55,000 nt of DNA, taken from assembly GCF_963678635.1 (NCBI RefSeq), contig NW_026970714.1, forward strand, positions 1 through 55,000, read 5' to 3'. This document shows, piece after piece, positions 54,451 through 55,000 of the stretch. The position numbers and the translations under genes were made by a program. The DNA comes from Symsagittifera roscoffensis (taxonomy: Eukaryota > Xenacoelomorpha > Acoela > Convolutidae). The stretch's first letter is position 1. The number at the start of each line of letters is the position of its first letter. The notes under the pieces are model-generated. The model made no database searches and was not told the DNA's origin. It worked only from the letters and a program-made list of their open reading frames with translations.

Positions 54451-54938
54451 TCGGCTTCACGGACCCAAACTATAACGACTTTTAATCGAAATTGCCAGTT
54501 ATTGCGTCATATGCACCAACGAAACGGAAATCACAATTTCGAGAGTTTTAAAAGAGGAAACTCGAAAAATGACCTTTTTTAAAAAGTCTTCCTAAGAAGA
54601 TCATGTGTTGATATAAATAGGTGATGATAAAAATCTGATATCAATTGCTTTACACTGCTCGGAAATGTTGTTGGCAGTCATTTTTTTATTTCATCAATCG
54701 GTTCATATGGTTCATATTAGATGGTCTGTTTTAAAATCAAAAATGAATAAAAGAAAATATATTCTCTAAGAAAAAGCTTGTAATTGTGTAAACAGTCCAA
54801 GAACAATCGTTGTTGAAAACAACTACAGTAGAAAAAGTTTGAAAAAAAAATTGCTATTATTGCTCGAAGATCCTGGCGGAAAAGTTTTGTCAAATTTATT
54901 AAATTTCTATATAAAAACGTTTAAAACTTTCTTTTTGG

Positions 54939-54940
54939 AC

Positions 54941-54976
<36 letters not shown>

Positions 54977-55000
54977 GAGAGAGAGAGAGAGAGAGAGAGA
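54939..55000. repeat. GA microsatellite at window end
   Basis: Almost pure GA dinucleotides from about 54939 to the last base, like the tract at 8587-8690. It probably continues beyond the window. Confidence 0.95.

Noticed and set aside
1-55000. CRISPR array, bacterial operons or prophage
   Set aside because: No spaced identical repeats, no ribosome-binding-site-led gene runs, and clear eukaryotic introns and LTR elements.

Overview
This window looks like repeat-rich nuclear DNA of an invertebrate animal. The reasons are one probable host gene broken by two GT-AG introns with T-rich TTTTCAG-type acceptors, no operons or bacterial signals, AT-rich flanks, long GA microsatellites and about 36 kb of decayed retroelements. 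The T-rich acceptors would suit a nematode or a related group, but that is only inference. No rRNA, intact tRNA or CRISPR array was seen.

Layout. Bases 1-4900 hold coding debris and two or three copies of a dispersed repeat. Bases 4951-6666 carry a probable three-exon gene of 168-170 codons with no family I recognise. Bases 7237-11045 hold two diverged copies, head to tail, of a minus-strand coding unit; both keep a splice acceptor followed by a 32-codon terminal reading frame ending at the same place. A GA tract lies between them. Bases 11906-14500 hold repeat R1 and a perfectly abutting tandem duplication (units A and B). R1 and part of unit A recur at 33204-33990.

Bases 14742-33110 (minus strand) are a broken giant Ty3/gypsy-like retroelement, here GYP1. 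It reads leader, gag with a zinc-knuckle relic, protease, reverse transcriptase, RNase H, integrase, an acidic Pol extension, and then a very long third coding region (ORF3, about 7.7 kb) that matches nothing I know. Bases about 34200-50620 (plus strand) are a second, more decayed and diverged member, GYP2, in divergent orientation. The two 5' leaders form a large imperfect inverted repeat around 33.1-34.2 kb. GYP2 carries the same modules in the same order, including the first third of ORF3. The two share many residues but differ at roughly half of them, so ORF3 is an inherited part of this element family and not a chance neighbour.

A Ty1/copia element (37911-43047) sits inside the gag-pol region of GYP2. 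It has two 245-bp LTRs, a 5-bp target duplication AATCA, a primer site like the half-tRNA-iMet site of Drosophila copia, and broken gag, protease, integrase, RT and RNase H. The order of events is therefore GYP2 insertion first, then copia, then decay of both.

Bases 50620-55000 leave the retroelements and return to AT-rich DNA. They hold exon-like fragments: a minus-strand segment at about 50700-50970 with a relative at about 54362-54450, a possible first exon at 52722-52801, and a decayed coding stretch at 53171-53795. The window ends in a GA array.

All pol-derived genes are disabled by stops and frameshifts, so nothing here should be mobile on its own. The most novel item is the ORF3-bearing giant gypsy family. 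All similarities between parts of the window were found by reading, not by an alignment program, so repeat edges are approximate unless stated.
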